Of a DNA stretch of 63,175 bases, positions 1-7,800 are shown one piece after another. The notes beneath the pieces are model-generated. The model did not search any database. It was given only the letters and a program-made list of their open reading frames with translations, and was not told the DNA's origin. The stretch covers positions 1 to 63,175 of the forward strand of contig NZ_RCWT01000001.1 in assembly GCF_003688595.1 (NCBI RefSeq), read 5' to 3'. The position numbers and the translations under genes are program-made. The stretch is from Sphingomonas sp. PP-F2F-G114-C0414. Its GTDB lineage: Bacteria > Pseudomonadota > Alphaproteobacteria > Sphingomonadales > Sphingomonadaceae. The number at the start of each line of letters is the position of its first letter. Within the stretch, counting starts at the first letter, position 1.

Positions 1-210
1 GAATCGTTCAATGGTCGCTTGCGCGACGAGTGTCTGAACGAACACCTGTTCCCCTCGCTGGCTGCGGCGAGACGGATCATCGAGGCATGGCGGACCGACT
101 ACAACACCGTGCGTCCGCACAGCAGTCTTGGCGGGATGGCACCCGCCGAGTTTACGAACCGCCCCCGCCACGGGCATATGGACACCGAAGCTAAGTTATC
201 AGCGGCCTGA
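1..210 (+). CDS. IS3-family transposase OrfB, C-terminal part only
   Basis: The frame is open from the first base and ends at 208-210, giving about 69 residues that match the end of the rve/DDE domain of IS3-family OrfB proteins. Visible family features are ESFNGRLRDECLNEH, a tract ending EAWRTDYNTVRPHSSLG, and a short tail. The Glu of ESFNGR at the first codon is in the position of the third acidic residue of the DDE triad. The rest of OrfB lies outside the window. The matching OrfA begins at 63002, so this is the other end of the same element. Confidence 0.9.
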   Translation, partial: ESFNGRLRDECLNEHLFPSLAAARRIIEAWRTDYNTVRPHSSLGGMAPAEFTNRPRHGHMDTEAKLSAA

Positions 211-227
211 AAACGGGGAGCAGGTCA
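1..227 (+). mobile_element. Right end of IS3-family (IS407-like) insertion sequence
   Basis: This stretch holds the end of orfB and the right terminal inverted repeat. The repeat GGGGAGCAGGTCA at 215-227 is the exact reverse complement of TGACCTGCTCCCC at 62943-62955. The next four bases, CTGC (228-231), equal the four bases just outside the left end (62939-62942), as expected for the 4-bp target duplication made by IS407-group elements. The window therefore begins inside an IS whose other end closes the window. Confidence 0.88.
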
Positions 228-231
228 CTGC
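228..231. repeat. Target-site duplication CTGC, right copy
   Basis: CTGC directly follows the right terminal repeat. The identical tetranucleotide precedes the left terminal repeat at 62939-62942. A chance 4-bp match is 1 in 256, so the pair supports, but does not by itself prove, that both window ends belong to one insertion. Confidence 0.7.
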
Positions 232-326
232 CACACCGACACGCTCGATCGGTTTGGATATGGTCAGTGCTGCCGGGGTTCGTGGCGCGCAACGTCGCTC
301 CAACGAGCAGGCACTGGCCCGAGCGG

Positions 327-584
327 ATGACGACGAGCACGCTCGGTACGGATGGCATGTGGAACGGGGCCGGGCGGCTCGGTGCGGCAGCATTGCCGGT
401 CAATTGGGACACAATGGTGGAGGGTGCGATCATCGTGCAGGACAATCGCGATGCGGTGGACGGATGCCGCAGGGCTATGGGCAAGAACGCCAAATCCACG
501 AAATGCACTATTACCCTGTCGCGGCCGGATACGCCGGCTGCAATCGACAGGCGGGATCAGCTGGCAAGGGAGAAGTCACAATGA
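327..584 (+). CDS. Hypothetical protein
   Basis: An 85-residue frame starts at ATG 327 and shows GC-rich third positions. Its stop overlaps the start of the next gene (ATGA at 581-584), the coupling usual in this replicon, which is the main reason to accept it. No motif, signal peptide or membrane segment was recognised. A longer start at 267 in the same frame is possible. It lies just inside the IS, so its 5' part may have been altered by the insertion. Function unknown. Confidence 0.35.
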   Translation: MTTSTLGTDGMWNGAGRLGAAALPVNWDTMVEGAIIVQDNRDAVDGCRRAMGKNAKSTKCTITLSRPDTPAAIDRRDQLAREKSQ

Positions 585-766
585 CGGACAGGCTTTGGAA
601 GGTGACGGTGAGCTGCCTCTTTCCGATGGGAAAACCGCTCGAGAAGGTATTCGAGGTCCATCAAGCCACCGAAGAGGACGCGCGCGACGCGGCGCTGGGA
701 AAGGAAGCGGTCGAGCATGGCGGATCTTCCATTCCCACGATCGTAAAGGTCGAGGAGATCGGGTAG
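581..766 (+). CDS. Small hypothetical protein (61 aa)
   Basis: It begins at ATG 581 behind a good ribosome-binding site (AAGGGAGAAG, 7 bases upstream). It reads MTDRLWKVTVSC and continues with an acidic amphipathic stretch (TEEDARDAALGKEAVEHGG) and a short hydrophobic end. It has the look of a small soluble cytoplasmic protein, but no family was recognised. It overlaps the upstream frame by four bases, so the two may form a small operon. Confidence 0.55.
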   Translation: MTDRLWKVTVSCLFPMGKPLEKVFEVHQATEEDARDAALGKEAVEHGGSSIPTIVKVEEIG

Positions 767-778
767 TTTGCCACCTAG

Positions 779-1135
779 TCACAACCCTCCCTGAAAATTG
801 AAGGTGAAGCGGTACGCGTGCATCCTAGTTCGAGGCCGCGTCGTGCGCGGGAGCGGAGTAGCCTCGACCAGCGTCAGGCTGCCGTCAGCGACATGGACGG
901 GGACGCCGGGCTGTAGATCGAACTGTCGGGACCACCCACCCCCGAATACGGTCACCCGCACGATCAGGCGACCCGCCTGGACGCATTGCACGTCAGTCGG
1001 GCAGCGGCTGTCCTCGATCACGCGATCCGCCCGGACCCGCGGGCCGTTGACGGCTGCCATCTGTCCTAAGCGTACCGGCCCTTCCACCGGGCGGGTAGAA
1101 GCGCAGCCGATGAGAAACAGCATGGTCGGGACCAT
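779..1135 (-). CDS. Hypothetical lipoprotein
   Basis: With the ATG at 1135 the 118-residue product starts MVPTMLFLIGCASTRP. This is a short hydrophobic stretch followed by a lipobox-like LIGC, suggesting lipid attachment at Cys11 and an envelope location. The body contains SRCPTDVQCVQAGRL, a two-cysteine motif seen in small conserved proteins of this order, followed by beta-strand-like sequence. The frame stays open upstream to 1390, but a start there would put the lipobox in mid-protein. The I78-like lipoprotein gene lies just upstream on the same strand. Function unknown. Confidence 0.6.
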   Translation of the reverse strand: MVPTMLFLIGCASTRPVEGPVRLGQMAAVNGPRVRADRVIEDSRCPTDVQCVQAGRLIVRVTVFGGGWSRQFDLQPGVPVHVADGSLTLVEATPLPRTTRPRTRMHAYRFTFNFQGGL

Positions 1136-1154
1136 TCTTACCAACCGGTGACGC

Positions 1155-1445
1155 TCAGCCACAGGACGCGGCAACCACCTGACCGTTGGCGATCGTGACC
1201 GTGACGCGTTCCTCGCGGAAGTCCTTCGTGGTCGCATCACCAGGGGCGATGCGGCGTACGATCGAGCTTCCGGTCGTCCGGAGGATGGCAGCATCGTCGG
1301 GAGCGGCCTTGCCGACCAGCGTTGCTGCAGCGGCGGGGCGGCAGACCGTACGTCCGGGTTCGGTGGTTCCGGTCGTTGCACATGCGCCAAGGATGGCGAG
1401 GCCCAATACCGGCACCAGCATGCAAAACACGTTCTTCGTCATCAT
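1155..1445 (-). CDS. Peptidase inhibitor I78-family lipoprotein
   Basis: The 96-residue product starts MMTKNVFCMLVPVLGLAILGACATTG, a lipoprotein signal with lipobox LGAC. The rest matches the Inhibitor_I78 layout: Cys in VCRPAAAATLVGKAAPDD, a central VRRIAPGDATTKDFREERV, and a C-terminal GQVVAASCG, with the two cysteines expected to form a disulfide. Such proteins inhibit serine peptidases in the periplasm. The start could be the first or second ATG. It shares its strand with the lipoprotein gene at 779-1135, with a gap of about 20 bases. Family membership is a confident recognition; the target is not known. Confidence 0.8.
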   Translation of the reverse strand: MMTKNVFCMLVPVLGLAILGACATTGTTEPGRTVCRPAAAATLVGKAAPDDAAILRTTGSSIVRRIAPGDATTKDFREERVTVTIANGQVVAASCG

Positions 1446-1592
1446 CGTATCTCCGTCAGCGACAGTATCCCTGTCTGTGTAACGGGGCGAAGCTGAATGG
1501 TAGACAGAGGTGGCAGGAGATGACCTTGCCGTCGATCGTTCGTCCAGGATCAGTAATTAGGGCGGTTGCCGGACCAGGATGGTAGTCTGAAG

Positions 1593-2402
1593 CTAGGCCA
1601 GCCCCGCCGTCTGAGCGATCATCAGTCGCCAATCCTCGGCAAGTCGTCCGTCTTCGCCGAAGTTCAACGACAACCAGGCCGGTGCCGTTCCTGCCCCGGC
1701 CTGATACTGGATCTCCAGCACATGGCTGGTGCGCGTGGTCGTCGAAGTCTGGTGCGTGGTGGTCGATTTACCTTTGGACAGCACCGCGACGTTGCGGGTG
1801 GGTGCCAAGGCATAACGCCGGCCGTGCGCGGTCGTGCTGGTGGAGGTCTGGCTGATTTTTGTCGTTATGTTGACCCGGACCTGGCGGACGGTCTGGCGGC
1901 CTGCCATCAGCAGATGCTGCCAGCGGGTTGTCGGACCGAAATAATAGACGAACCCCGTATCGGGGAACACGCCGACGAAATCATAGTCCCGACGAACCCA
2001 TTGATAGCGTCCGCGGTTCATAAGTGGGGCGAAGCGCTGCACCTCCTCGACGCCAATGGCGATCAACTGCGCAGGCGTTGGATCGGTCGGCTTGCCGATG
2101 ACCGCCGAGACCATGCCTGCCAGGCAGAGCGCCCCAAATCCGACGATCGCCGCCAGAATGACACCTGACACGATGTAGCCGTGGAATACGCAATACAGCA
2201 GGGTCGCCAGGGCAATCAGCCCCGGCACGGCCACCATCTGCGTCTCTCGTTTGTCTATCCTGGCCTTGATCACCTTGCCTGCCGCCACGATGCGCGCATG
2301 GGCATCGAGAAAGGTGCTGGCGGCGTGGGTCAGCAGGATTGGCTGCTCGGTCGGCAGCCCGGTGCCGATCGGACGCGGTATGCCGAAATTCAATCCTGTC
2401 AT
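1593..2402 (-). CDS. Hypothetical membrane protein
   Basis: The start at 2402 was chosen because GAGG lies 6 bases upstream; the frame is open to 2447. The 269-residue product has a polar N-terminus with a predicted amphipathic helix. Two adjoining hydrophobic segments follow at roughly residues 57-100 (PGLIALATLLYCVFHGYIV and SGVILAAIVGFGALCLAGM). The large C-terminal domain contains an unusual Ser/Thr-rich stretch (QTSTSTTAHGR, STTTHQTSTTTRTSH) flanked by beta-type sequence. It is probably an inner-membrane protein with a cytoplasmic or periplasmic C-domain. No family recognised. Confidence 0.6.
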   Translation of the reverse strand: MTGLNFGIPRPIGTGLPTEQPILLTHAASTFLDAHARIVAAGKVIKARIDKRETQMVAVPGLIALATLLYCVFHGYIVSGVILAAIVGFGALCLAGMVSAVIGKPTDPTPAQLIAIGVEEVQRFAPLMNRGRYQWVRRDYDFVGVFPDTGFVYYFGPTTRWQHLLMAGRQTVRQVRVNITTKISQTSTSTTAHGRRYALAPTRNVAVLSKGKSTTTHQTSTTTRTSHVLEIQYQAGAGTAPAWLSLNFGEDGRLAEDWRLMIAQTAGLA

Positions 2403-2605
2403 CAGTACCTCGACGATTGGGACGCCAATGTCGCCGACCGGTCTCACGGGGTCAATGCGGAGCTAGGAAGGGCGGGCGTCCGCCTCAATCAACGCTGCGC
2501 TAAAATGATCGTCTTTGATAGAACGATCAAGTGTCACAACCGGACGGTAGTGACGCTTCAGATGGGTCAACGCCTTCAACTGCTTACTAGTGTCAGAACC
2601 CTCTA

Positions 2606-3178
2606 TCAAAATAGCTCGGCGAGGGGTTGCAGTCGGTGGCTCGCTTGGACCAAGCCGCTTTTCCGAAAGCGGTCGAGGTAATCTTCGGCGGTTACAACTG
2701 GATTGCGAAACTGACGGCGCTGGCTACCGATCGCGGTCAGAGCCTTGGCCGTATCAAGATCGATGACATTGACGATGAAGTCGTCGGGATGCTTTACCTC
2801 GATACCGTGGCGGGCAGCCACTTCGACCGGAAAATCCTTGAGGTTGTAAGTGACGATCGCATCCGCTCTGCCGTGAATCGCTGCCGCAAGAACATGGACG
2901 TCTTTGGGATCAGGCAGCGTCAGGGCAGGCATCAGCGGTTCATAGCCTTCCACCAGCGCCTCCCCGAAGCTGCCCATGTAAGCCCGCTGGCGTTGAAAAT
3001 GGTCAGCTGCCAGATCGGGAAACCGCCGCCTCAGGCTTTCCTCCCACTCGGCTAAGATCGCCTCGCTCCAAAGCGGCCGGAACAGCCGGCTGGCGGCGAA
3101 CCACAAAAGCGCACCCCGCACGATGGAGGGATGCATGACGTTGGCATCGAGCAGGACGGTGTAGCGGCCGACCAGCAT
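2606..3178 (-). CDS. PIN-domain toxin (probable RNase)
   Basis: The 190-residue protein shows PIN-domain signatures: an N-terminal strand with the first metal-binding Asp (YTVLLDANVMHPS), a central acidic helix (ILAEWEESLRRRF), LPDPKDVHVLAAAI with the next acidic residues, and DAIVTYNLKDFP near the last conserved position. PIN toxins cleave RNA using Mg2+ or Mn2+. Its start codon overlaps the stop of the upstream antitoxin-like gene by one base (TGATG). The extra C-terminal 45 residues fit the longer PIN proteins paired with excisionase-like antitoxins. The target RNA is unknown. Confidence 0.82.
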   Translation of the reverse strand: MLVGRYTVLLDANVMHPSIVRGALLWFAASRLFRPLWSEAILAEWEESLRRRFPDLAADHFQRQRAYMGSFGEALVEGYEPLMPALTLPDPKDVHVLAAAIHGRADAIVTYNLKDFPVEVAARHGIEVKHPDDFIVNVIDLDTAKALTAIGSQRRQFRNPVVTAEDYLDRFRKSGLVQASHRLQPLAELF

Positions 3179-3660
3179 CAGGGACGATCGAGGGGCGCGT
3201 GATCGTCGAAAAGGCCAGCTTCCTGATCCAGGTCCGCCATCCCCTGCAAGGCCTCATGCCGGGCCGCATCCATGCGGCTGCGGTAGGTCAGCACGTCGCG
3301 CCCGAGCAGCTTACGATGCGTGCCGACCATCCGGAACGGCAGGTCACCGCGTTCTACTAGTTTGATGAGGTGCGGACGCGACATGTTGAGCAGGTCGGCT
3401 GCCTGGCTGGTTGTAAGTTCTGCCTGTACTGGCACAACAGTGACGGCATGACCGTTGCCGATCTCAACCAGCATCTTGACGATGCTGTTGAACACACCAG
3501 ACGGTAGGGTGATAACGTCCTCGCCTGCCCCTTCTACAGTCAGGTGAATGGGGCGGCTGGAATCTACCCTCGACAGCGCACGCGCAGCGTTACCGGCCGC
3601 CTCGATTTCGTGTGCAGTGGGCTCGTAGGCCTCGTCGATATTGAAGGCCACGGCAGCCAT
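3178..3660 (-). CDS. Excisionase-type HTH antitoxin of the PIN module
   Basis: The start at 3660 is the last ATG before the conserved region; the frame is open to 3900. The 160-residue product has an N-terminal domain with a beta-type middle. A MerR/excisionase-like helix-turn-helix follows (ELTTSQAADLLNMSRPHLIKLVERGDLPFRMVGTHRKL), with a C-terminal helix that probably binds the toxin. In this family the HTH represses the operon and the tail neutralises the PIN partner. The 1-base overlap with the toxin gene supports a toxin-antitoxin pair. Confidence 0.78.
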   Translation of the reverse strand: MAAVAFNIDEAYEPTAHEIEAAGNAARALSRVDSSRPIHLTVEGAGEDVITLPSGVFNSIVKMLVEIGNGHAVTVVPVQAELTTSQAADLLNMSRPHLIKLVERGDLPFRMVGTHRKLLGRDVLTYRSRMDAARHEALQGMADLDQEAGLFDDHAPLDRP

Positions 3661-4424
3661 GTTTCGTCTCCCAGGGCGGAGGCCATCTAGTGATTGCAAC
3701 TTGTAAACGCAATAAGTAAAACGAGTGTCTACGGGAAGACGTTCCACTGCGGTGATCATTAGCATGCTGAGCGGGGTTGGCGTGATCCAGTTGCTTCCCA
3801 GCTTGGGGTACCTGCCCGCCGCGCGCCAGCAGGCAGCCGATCGTCTGCATGCGCTTGTCCGGGCAGAGGCGCCATCGGCAGCGATAGCACATGCGCGCAC
3901 GGAGCTCGCCTATGTCCGGCATCCCAAAGGCCCGGTGTATCAGTCGCACCTTTAACCTATCTCGGGATACGGCAGGTCGACGCGGTCATCGGTCCCAAGC
4001 AGACGCCGCTCGAGCGTGTCCGCGAGATCGGCGCCGCGCTTGGCGTCCAGATCAATGCTCAGCCGCCCCCCCAACTGCAGCGCGCGGTACGCTCGCTCGA
4101 ACGACCGATCCTGCCGCAGGGCCATTCCCCTGGACAAGGATGGCTTGCCGCTTTGTTCCTCAACAACGCGCCTGGGAAAACCTAGCCGATCCGCGCCTCG
4201 CACCCGCACAAACGATCGTCGATGCGGCAATGCAGTTAGCGCGGGACCGCGGCGACAGCGCGCGCAGCATTACCGCACAAGGGGAAGCCGCGCGCCAGCG
4301 TATCGCGGATAATATCAGAACCGGTGGGACGCTCGACGCGGGTGTCGGTAGTCGCGCTCAGGACAGTAATTCCGTGTCCCCTGCCCCCGGCAAGGGACGC
4401 GATCGCTGACCTGGAAGGGGCGGT
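3661..4424. other. About 760 bases without an intact gene; decayed coding sequence
   Basis: Besides the HNH remnant, the + strand shows three successive protein-like frames. One ends at 3955 (AARQQAADRLHALVRAEA). A second runs 3958-4185 (TPLERVREIGAALGVQI). A third ends at 4409 (APAQTIVDAAMQLARDRGD). Their codon use is GC-rich and Ala/Arg-heavy, as in real genes here, but no single frame is complete. This looks like one gene broken by frameshifts, or fused fragments. No family was recognised, and random GC-rich open frames cannot be excluded. Confidence 0.3.
3740..3830 (-). pseudogene. Remnant of an HNH-protein 3' end
   Basis: Read leftward this stretch encodes YPKLGSNWITPTPLSMLM, closely matching the C-terminus of the intact HNH gene at 13981-14481 (PMRGADWITPTPISMLDD). 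At the DNA level 3763-3790 and 14021-14048 share about 25 of 28 bases. No upstream part of the gene is present, so only the tail survives. On the other strand both copies also read MLxGVGVIQ, which is a consequence of the DNA similarity. Confidence 0.45.
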
Positions 4425-4691
4425 TCAATGCTCGTTGGAGTGCCGGTCTTCGGCTGGCGTGTAGTAGCGCGCGATATCCGCTTCGGTGAGCGCATGACCG
4501 CTCGATTCTTCGACAAGCGCAGCGATTTCGCCATCGGTCCTGCCAGCGTCGCGCAGCTGCTCGATCTCGTCGCTCACCATGTTGATGAAGGCCGGCACCG
4601 GGAACCGCTCCTCGCCCAGGCCCAGCGCATCGCGCATATGCTTTTGCGCACGCAAAGCTTCGGGAAGCGTGAATGCGATATCATCAGCCAT
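4425..4691 (-). CDS. Hypothetical protein (88 aa)
   Basis: Begins MADDIAFTLPEALRAQKHMRD and continues as a helical soluble protein with SDEIEQLRDAGRTDGEIAALV and a closing acidic helix (LTEADIARYYTPAED). The arrangement resembles short conserved proteins of sphingomonads often found beside stress genes, and it precedes the DUF892 and deaminase genes on this strand by order but not by tight spacing. No enzyme motif or membrane segment is visible. Function unknown. Confidence 0.65.
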   Translation of the reverse strand: MADDIAFTLPEALRAQKHMRDALGLGEERFPVPAFINMVSDEIEQLRDAGRTDGEIAALVEESSGHALTEADIARYYTPAEDRHSNEH

Positions 4692-4756
4692 CGAACGTGC
4701 CTTTTATGAAAGCGGAAAAATGGTCGGGGAGCATCGGCCCCCCGACACCGTAACGT

Positions 4757-5272
4757 TTATGCGGTGACCGCTTCCGCCTTGGCGTTCACGCTCGACGTTG
4801 CCATCGCCGTCAACTTGCCGTCGGTCGCATATTCCTCGTCGAGCGTCTCTTTCAGGATCGCTGCGATATCGGCGCGGCCGAGCTGGTTCGCCCAGGCGAT
4901 CAGCGTACCGTACCGCGTGATCTCGTAATGCTCGACGGCCTGTGCCGACGCGATCAGCGCGGCATCGAGCACCGCCTTGTCCTCGATCTCGCCGGCGACT
5001 TCGTTGGCTTCCTTGATGATGCCGTCGATCGCCGGGCAGGTCACTGCCTTTGCCTTCTCGCCGAGCAGGTCGAAGATGCTCTCGAGGCGCGTGATCTGCC
5101 CTTCCGTCTCACGCAGATGGGTTTCGAAGCCCTGCTTCAGGGCTGGCGCCGTCGCCTTGTCGACCATCTTCGGCAACGCCTTGGTGATCTGGCTTTCCGC
5201 GTAATAAACGTCCTGCAGCTGATGCAGGAACAGGTCGTCGAACGTCACGATGTCTTTGGAAAACAAGCCCAT
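4757..5272 (-). CDS. Ferritin-like DUF892 (YciE/YciF) protein
   Basis: The ATG at 5272 gives 171 residues starting MGLFSKDIVTFDDLFLHQLQDVYYAE, the usual start of DUF892 proteins. Four long helices carry acidic/His residues in ferritin-like spacing: DVYYAESQITKALPKM, HLRETEGQITRLE, VLDAALIASAQAVEHYE and LDEEYATDGKLTAMA. E.YYAE, E/H in HLRETE, VEHYE and DEEYATD are candidate di-iron ligands. YciE/F proteins are general stress proteins of uncertain chemistry. The length matches the family, and the extra 19 codons upstream lack support. Confidence 0.9.
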   Translation of the reverse strand: MGLFSKDIVTFDDLFLHQLQDVYYAESQITKALPKMVDKATAPALKQGFETHLRETEGQITRLESIFDLLGEKAKAVTCPAIDGIIKEANEVAGEIEDKAVLDAALIASAQAVEHYEITRYGTLIAWANQLGRADIAAILKETLDEEYATDGKLTAMATSSVNAKAEAVTA

Positions 5273-5379
5273 GATAGTGTCCTCGCTGAGCGGATAGCCG
5301 CGAAGTAAACTGCTCCGGCACCGCCGCAACGCGCCGACTCCAGGGTAAGTTTCGTTCGGTTTAGCGCAGCCGCAGCACG

Positions 5380-5874
5380 CTATAGATTTGCCTGCTCGTC
5401 GACTGGCAGCTCTGCGTCCGGACCATAATAGAGCTTGGCGCAGTCGTCGCGAAGGCAGCCTCCCTCAATGACGATATCGTCGCGGTAGGCGTCGCCGATG
5501 AACGTCAGCGTGTCGACGTGCTGTGCTTCGAAATACATCTCGTGGACATCATCGCGGCCCGCCCCGTAAACAACGCGCCCGACCTTCGACCAGATCGACG
5601 CCATCGTGCACATGCCGCAGGGCTGCAGCGTGGAGTAGAGCGTCGCACCGCGCAGCTCCAATTCCCCGGTGCTTTCACACGCCCGTCTGATCGCCATCAT
5701 CTCGGCATGCGCGGTTGCGTCCGGCAATTCCATGGTCTGATTGCGCTCGCCCGCGATAACCTTGCCATCGAGTACGATCACGCACCCCAGCGGTGAGGTC
5801 GAGGGGTCGGATCCCTTCGACCGGGCGATCGTGATCGCTTCGCGCATCCAGCGTTCGTCATCCTGCGTCATCAT
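5380..5874 (-). CDS. Nucleoside/guanine deaminase-type zinc enzyme
   Basis: The 164-residue product has the cytidine/deoxycytidylate deaminase fold motifs: TAHAEMMAI supplies the Zn-binding His and catalytic Glu, and TLQPCGMCTMAS supplies the two Zn-binding Cys. It starts MMTQDDERWMREAITIARSKG behind GGGAGCCAAG. Spacing and the region around the Cys pair resemble guanine deaminase/GuaD-like and YfhC-like proteins rather than the tRNA enzyme TadA, but substrate cannot be read from sequence. Predicted cytoplasmic. It stands alone between DUF892 and an empty stretch. Confidence 0.85.
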   Translation of the reverse strand: MMTQDDERWMREAITIARSKGSDPSTSPLGCVIVLDGKVIAGERNQTMELPDATAHAEMMAIRRACESTGELELRGATLYSTLQPCGMCTMASIWSKVGRVVYGAGRDDVHEMYFEAQHVDTLTFIGDAYRDDIVIEGGCLRDDCAKLYYGPDAELPVDEQANL

Positions 5875-6226
5875 CTTGGCTCCCTGTCACCGTCTTACAA
5901 CACGCAGCGGACACAATGGATCGTTCGGCGCGGTCATTTCGAATGCCAAGGATAGCCGAATGCTACCGTTCCTTGCTGCGTGTCGGGAAGACAGGCCCCC
6001 GGACGGTCATTTTGGCAGGGTCGTAGGGTTTCTGCAGGCCAACGATATCGTCGTAGGTTTCACGCAGCCAGTATCAATGTCGGTAGGGTCCAGGATCGTG
6101 ATCAGGGGCGGAACCGGCTGTGCCGCACAGTCGCTGCTCACGTATCATAAACTGGTCATGGATCAGGCGCGCCGTATCCTGGCGTCGCCATAGAAACCGT
6201 CGAAGCAGCCTCCCATCTAACGACTC
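5875..6226. other. Intergenic region with no recognised gene
   Basis: This 350-base stretch lies between two genes transcribed away from each other, so it should carry both promoters. Open frames crossing it lack a plausible start or protein-like composition. No hairpin followed by a T-run, and no clear operator, was found. Confidence 0.5.
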
Positions 6227-7036
6227 ATGACCAATAGCATTCTTCATCTCGGGCTGATGGAAGACACAGAGATCGAGCTTGATCTGGCTGCAATTGAACT
6301 CGCAGCGCTCGATCACCCCGGTGTCGATCTCGATGAATATATCGACGAGCTGACCGACATAGAAATAGCCCTGCGCGCTGCTGACGGCGATGCAGTGGGC
6401 AGCGCTGCTCAGGCCCAAGCCCTGAGCAGCGTGATGGTTGAAGAGTTCGGATTCTCCGGCGACCGTACGCACTACGACGATCCCCAGAATGCGGACCTGA
6501 TTGCTGTCGTCGATCGCAGGCTCGGTCTGCCGATCAGTCTGTCGATCCTCTATGTGGCGATGGCACGACGTCTCGGATGGTCGGCAATGCCGCTCAATAC
6601 CCCCGGTCACGTCCTGGTGCGCCTTGGCGACGCGTCGGATGCGCTGATCATCGATCCCTTCAACGATGGTCGCATCGTCGCCCCGGAACAGGTGCAAGCG
6701 TTGTTGGAGCAGATGACGGGTCAGGCGCGGTTTTCCGACGGGATGCTTCCCCTGTCGAACCGATCGGCGCTCGTTCGACTGTTGCTTAACCAGGCAACCC
6801 GTGCCGAGCAGGCTGGCAACCCTGCGCGCGCACTGGTCCTGTACGATCGCATGACGATCGTGGCACCTACGCATGCCCATGGTTGGTGGGAGCGCGCCAG
6901 ACTTCAGCTGGTCGCAGGTGATGTGGCCGGCGCCCGCAGCAGCCTCAGTGCGATGTTGGAGATCACCCGGGACGACGATCTGCGCCTGCAGGTATCGGCA
7001 GCGCTCGATGCCCTTCCCCGGCCAACGCCGTCATGA
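6227..7036 (+). CDS. SirB1-family transglutaminase-like protein with TPR tail
   Basis: The 269-residue protein follows the SirB1 plan: an N-terminal helical part (LDEYIDELTDIEIALRA), a transglutaminase-like core (DLIAVVDRRLGLPISLSILYVAMARRLGW followed by NTPGHVLVRLG), and a C-terminal TPR-like pair (NQATRAEQAGNPARALVLYDRM, HAHGWWERARLQLVAGD). In many members the catalytic Cys is replaced; here LPISLSIL stands at that place, so catalysis is doubtful. It is probably cytoplasmic. The convergent neighbour at 7070 suggests it is a single transcription unit. Confidence 0.78.
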   Translation: MTNSILHLGLMEDTEIELDLAAIELAALDHPGVDLDEYIDELTDIEIALRAADGDAVGSAAQAQALSSVMVEEFGFSGDRTHYDDPQNADLIAVVDRRLGLPISLSILYVAMARRLGWSAMPLNTPGHVLVRLGDASDALIIDPFNDGRIVAPEQVQALLEQMTGQARFSDGMLPLSNRSALVRLLLNQATRAEQAGNPARALVLYDRMTIVAPTHAHGWWERARLQLVAGDVAGARSSLSAMLEITRDDDLRLQVSAALDALPRPTPS

Positions 7037-7069
7037 AAGTCGGGGCGGACTGGCTCTCGCCGTAATGGC

Positions 7070-7516
7070 TTATCCGAAGCGCGTCCATCGGCGCTCATGC
7101 CACGCCCGGGACTGAACCCTGTCTCCGAACCGCCAGAACCGAGTTTCCCGGGTGTGGTGACCTGCACGAACGAGGGTCCAACATTCACCCGTCGGCAGTT
7201 CGACGATGCGGTGAATGTGCGCGGCGTCGACATGGTAGGTTTTGCCCGGGATGCGGTGGACGAGTTCGCTATGCCAACCGCCGCTCGGATCCAGGTGGAA
7301 CACCTCTTCGACATAGCCGCCATCGAGGATCTCCGTCTCGAAACTCCAAGGGTGATCATGCGGCGTGGCGTGCGGCTCTTCCATCTTGAACCGGTGCAGC
7401 GCGCGGCCGTCGTCGAGATGATATTTGGTGAACGCCCGCGACATGCGCTCAACGCTGACGATCCGCGTGCCTTCGGGAACGCGAGCAATGGCTGCTCGCG
7501 GTAGTCGCATACTCAC
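7070..7516 (-). CDS. Cupin-like protein, last gene of the SOS cassette
   Basis: A 148-residue beta-rich protein with paired histidines suited to a small cupin metal site: EEPHATPHDHPWSF and, later, TYHVDAAHIHRIVEL. Its start (7516) overlaps the stop of the upstream gene in ATGA, so it is translationally coupled to the imuA-imuB-dnaE2 chain. No catalytic role can be assigned. The position suggests that it is induced with the mutagenesis genes. The cupin assignment rests on the His-x-His pattern and length only. Confidence 0.6.
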   Translation of the reverse strand: MSMRLPRAAIARVPEGTRIVSVERMSRAFTKYHLDDGRALHRFKMEEPHATPHDHPWSFETEILDGGYVEEVFHLDPSGGWHSELVHRIPGKTYHVDAAHIHRIVELPTGECWTLVRAGHHTRETRFWRFGDRVQSRAWHERRWTRFG

Positions 7517-7800
7517 GGTTCGGTTACCTCTTCATAACAGCCGGCGCGCCGCAGCTGGCGGACGATCCCGTTGAACGCCGCGGTCACGCCCTGTGCCCTG
7601 CCGATCTCGTTCTCTTGGGCTGCGGCATCCCAGTAGAGTTCGAGCGGCCAGCGTTCCGGGCAGTGCGGCAGCAGGCAGCGCAGCGCCAACCGGATTTCGA
7701 CGACATCGACGCGAGCGTCCGAGCAACGCGCAACGCCGCCCCGCAAGATATGCACCGATAGTGCGATGACAACGCGCTGATGACGGACGAGCTTGGCCAT
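7513..7800 (-). CDS. Hypothetical protein of the SOS cassette (95 aa)
   Basis: Begins [19 protein letters not shown] and contains GCYEEVTEP at the end, with two Cys around CLLPHC. Its ATG shares one base with the dnaE2 stop (TGATG at 7800) and its stop overlaps the next gene (ATGA at 7513-7516), so it sits in the middle of a coupled operon. No known domain was recognised. Co-transcription with imuB and dnaE2 points to a role, or at least expression, in the DNA-damage response. Confidence 0.6.
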   Translation of the reverse strand: MAKLVRHQRVVIALSVHILRGGVARCSDARVDVVEIRLALRCLLPHCPERWPLELYWDAAAQENEIGRAQGVTAAFNGIVRQLRRAGCYEEVTEP

